Of a DNA stretch of 6,738 nucleotides, positions 6,174-6,738 are shown piece after piece; position 1 is the stretch's first letter, and every line of letters begins with the position of its first letter. Source of the stretch: an uncultured Bacteroidota bacterium (GTDB lineage Bacteria > Bacteroidota > Bacteroidia > Chitinophagales > S012-47). The position numbers and the translations under genes were made by a program. The notes under the pieces are model-generated. The model saw nothing but the letters and a program-made list of their open reading frames with translations, was not told the origin of the DNA and ran no database searches. The stretch covers positions 1 to 6,738 of the forward strand of contig CAJXXO010000147.1 of the NCBI GenBank assembly GCA_913062655.1, given 5' to 3'.

Positions 6174-6738
6174 ATGCATTTGTTCAACTTCCGTATGATC
6201 GCCTCTTTGCTGGGCACCTTGCTGATCATTGTAGGTCTGATGATGGCGACCTGCATTCCCTGGGCTATTTACTACGAGGAGCCATGGACGGCCTACCTGC
6301 TATCCTCCGGCATTACGGTTATTAGCGGTTTGCTATTGCGACTGCTTCATGTAAAAAACGAAAACCGGGATGTGCGAAAGCGAGATGGCTTCCTGATTGT
6401 TACATTCGGGTGGTTGGCTATGGGCTTATTTGGCACCTTGCCCTTCTTACTCACCGGTGCCATTCCCTCCTTTACGGAAGCGTTTTTCGAGACCATGAGT
6501 GGATTTACCACTACAGGCGCTACCATACTCACCGACATTGAGGCGATGCCAAAAGGTATTTTATTCTGGCGAAGCCTCACCCACTGGATTGGCGGGATGG
6601 GTATCATTGTATTGACCATTGCCATATTACCGCTGCTGGGTGTAGGCGGTATGCAGCTTTTTGTAGCCGAGGCACCGGGTGTTACACCTGACAAACTTCA
6701 CCCACGCATCACCGAAACGGCCAAGCGATTGTGGATCA
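6174..6738 (+). CDS. trkH: Trk system potassium channel/transporter TrkH (3' end missing)
   Basis: This is the membrane pore subunit for K+ uptake. The first 188 codons are present and the frame runs off the right edge; the family is usually about 480-500 residues. Visible parts are transmembrane helix 1 (about 9-31), helix 2 (about 38-58), a basic cytoplasmic loop KNENRDVRKRDG (61-72), a helix at about 73-95, and the first pore loop. That loop carries the selectivity-filter sequence GFTTTGAT (110-117, filter glycine Gly115). It is followed by the TrkH hallmark RSLTHWIGGMGI (133-144), a helix through PLLG, and the conserved stretch FVAEAPG (163-169). The start at 6174 lies 3 nt after the trkA stop. 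A second Met at codon 8 is possible, but the first keeps the usual N-terminal length. There is no clear Shine-Dalgarno sequence, so translation probably depends on ribosomes leaving trkA. Confidence 0.95.
   Translation, partial: MHLFNFRMIASLLGTLLIIVGLMMATCIPWAIYYEEPWTAYLLSSGITVISGLLLRLLHVKNENRDVRKRDGFLIVTFGWLAMGLFGTLPFLLTGAIPSFTEAFFETMSGFTTTGATILTDIEAMPKGILFWRSLTHWIGGMGIIVLTIAILPLLGVGGMQLFVAEAPGVTPDKLHPRITETAKRLWI

Noticed and set aside
5081..6694. Minus-strand open frames opposite trkA and trkH, the largest at 5081-5530 and 6347-6694
   Set aside because: They are shadows of conserved plus-strand coding sequence. The 6347-6694 frame covers the coding strand of the TrkH filter region.
1..6738. 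tRNA, rRNA, CRISPR arrays, insertion sequences, phage or toxin-antitoxin genes
   Set aside because: No clustered direct repeats, cloverleaf-like sequence, transposase motif or paired small toxin/antitoxin frames could be found by eye, and the spacers are too short to hide most of them.

Overview
The window is a compact, gene-dense piece of a bacterial chromosome, most likely from a member of the Bacteroidota. The evidence is the long C-terminally extended isocitrate dehydrogenase, the weak or absent Shine-Dalgarno sequences before several genes, and several exact matches to the TAnnTTTG -7 promoter box of that phylum. Base composition is close to even. I cannot place it below phylum level. 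I see no tRNA, rRNA, insertion sequence, phage gene or CRISPR array.

Layout: (1) positions 1-1711 carry the 3' part of a LolD/MacB-type ABC ATPase gene and, overlapping it by 4 nt, a gene for an outer-membrane beta-barrel protein. (2) On the opposite strand, 2725-1637, is a membrane-anchored endonuclease/exonuclease/phosphatase-fold hydrolase. Its 3' end overlaps the barrel gene tail-to-tail by 75 nt. (3) A 196-nt divergent spacer follows, with a candidate promoter for each direction and a short inverted repeat. (4) A 77-residue orphan protein at 2922-3155 resembles the small FlbD family. (5) A strong bidirectional hairpin terminator at 3190-3222 separates it from (6) an isocitrate dehydrogenase gene (icd) at 4688-3243 on the minus strand. 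(7) Back-to-back candidate promoters lie in the 141-nt spacer between icd and (8) a trkA-trkH potassium uptake operon that starts at 4830 and runs off the right edge.

The genes form four or five independent transcription units. The ABC ATPase and barrel look like one envelope-transport or envelope-maintenance unit whose permease should lie upstream. TrkA and TrkH are the cytoplasmic regulator and the membrane pore of one K+ uptake system. Icd is a TCA-cycle enzyme. The hydrolase and the FlbD-like protein have no functional context in the window.

Most of the region is conventional. The points most worth a second look are the ABC-ATPase/outer-membrane-barrel pairing, the Asp-Ile cofactor signature in the isocitrate dehydrogenase, the 75-nt convergent coding overlap, and the FlbD-like orphan in a phylum that generally lacks flagella. 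I did not find convincing evidence of a wholly new system.
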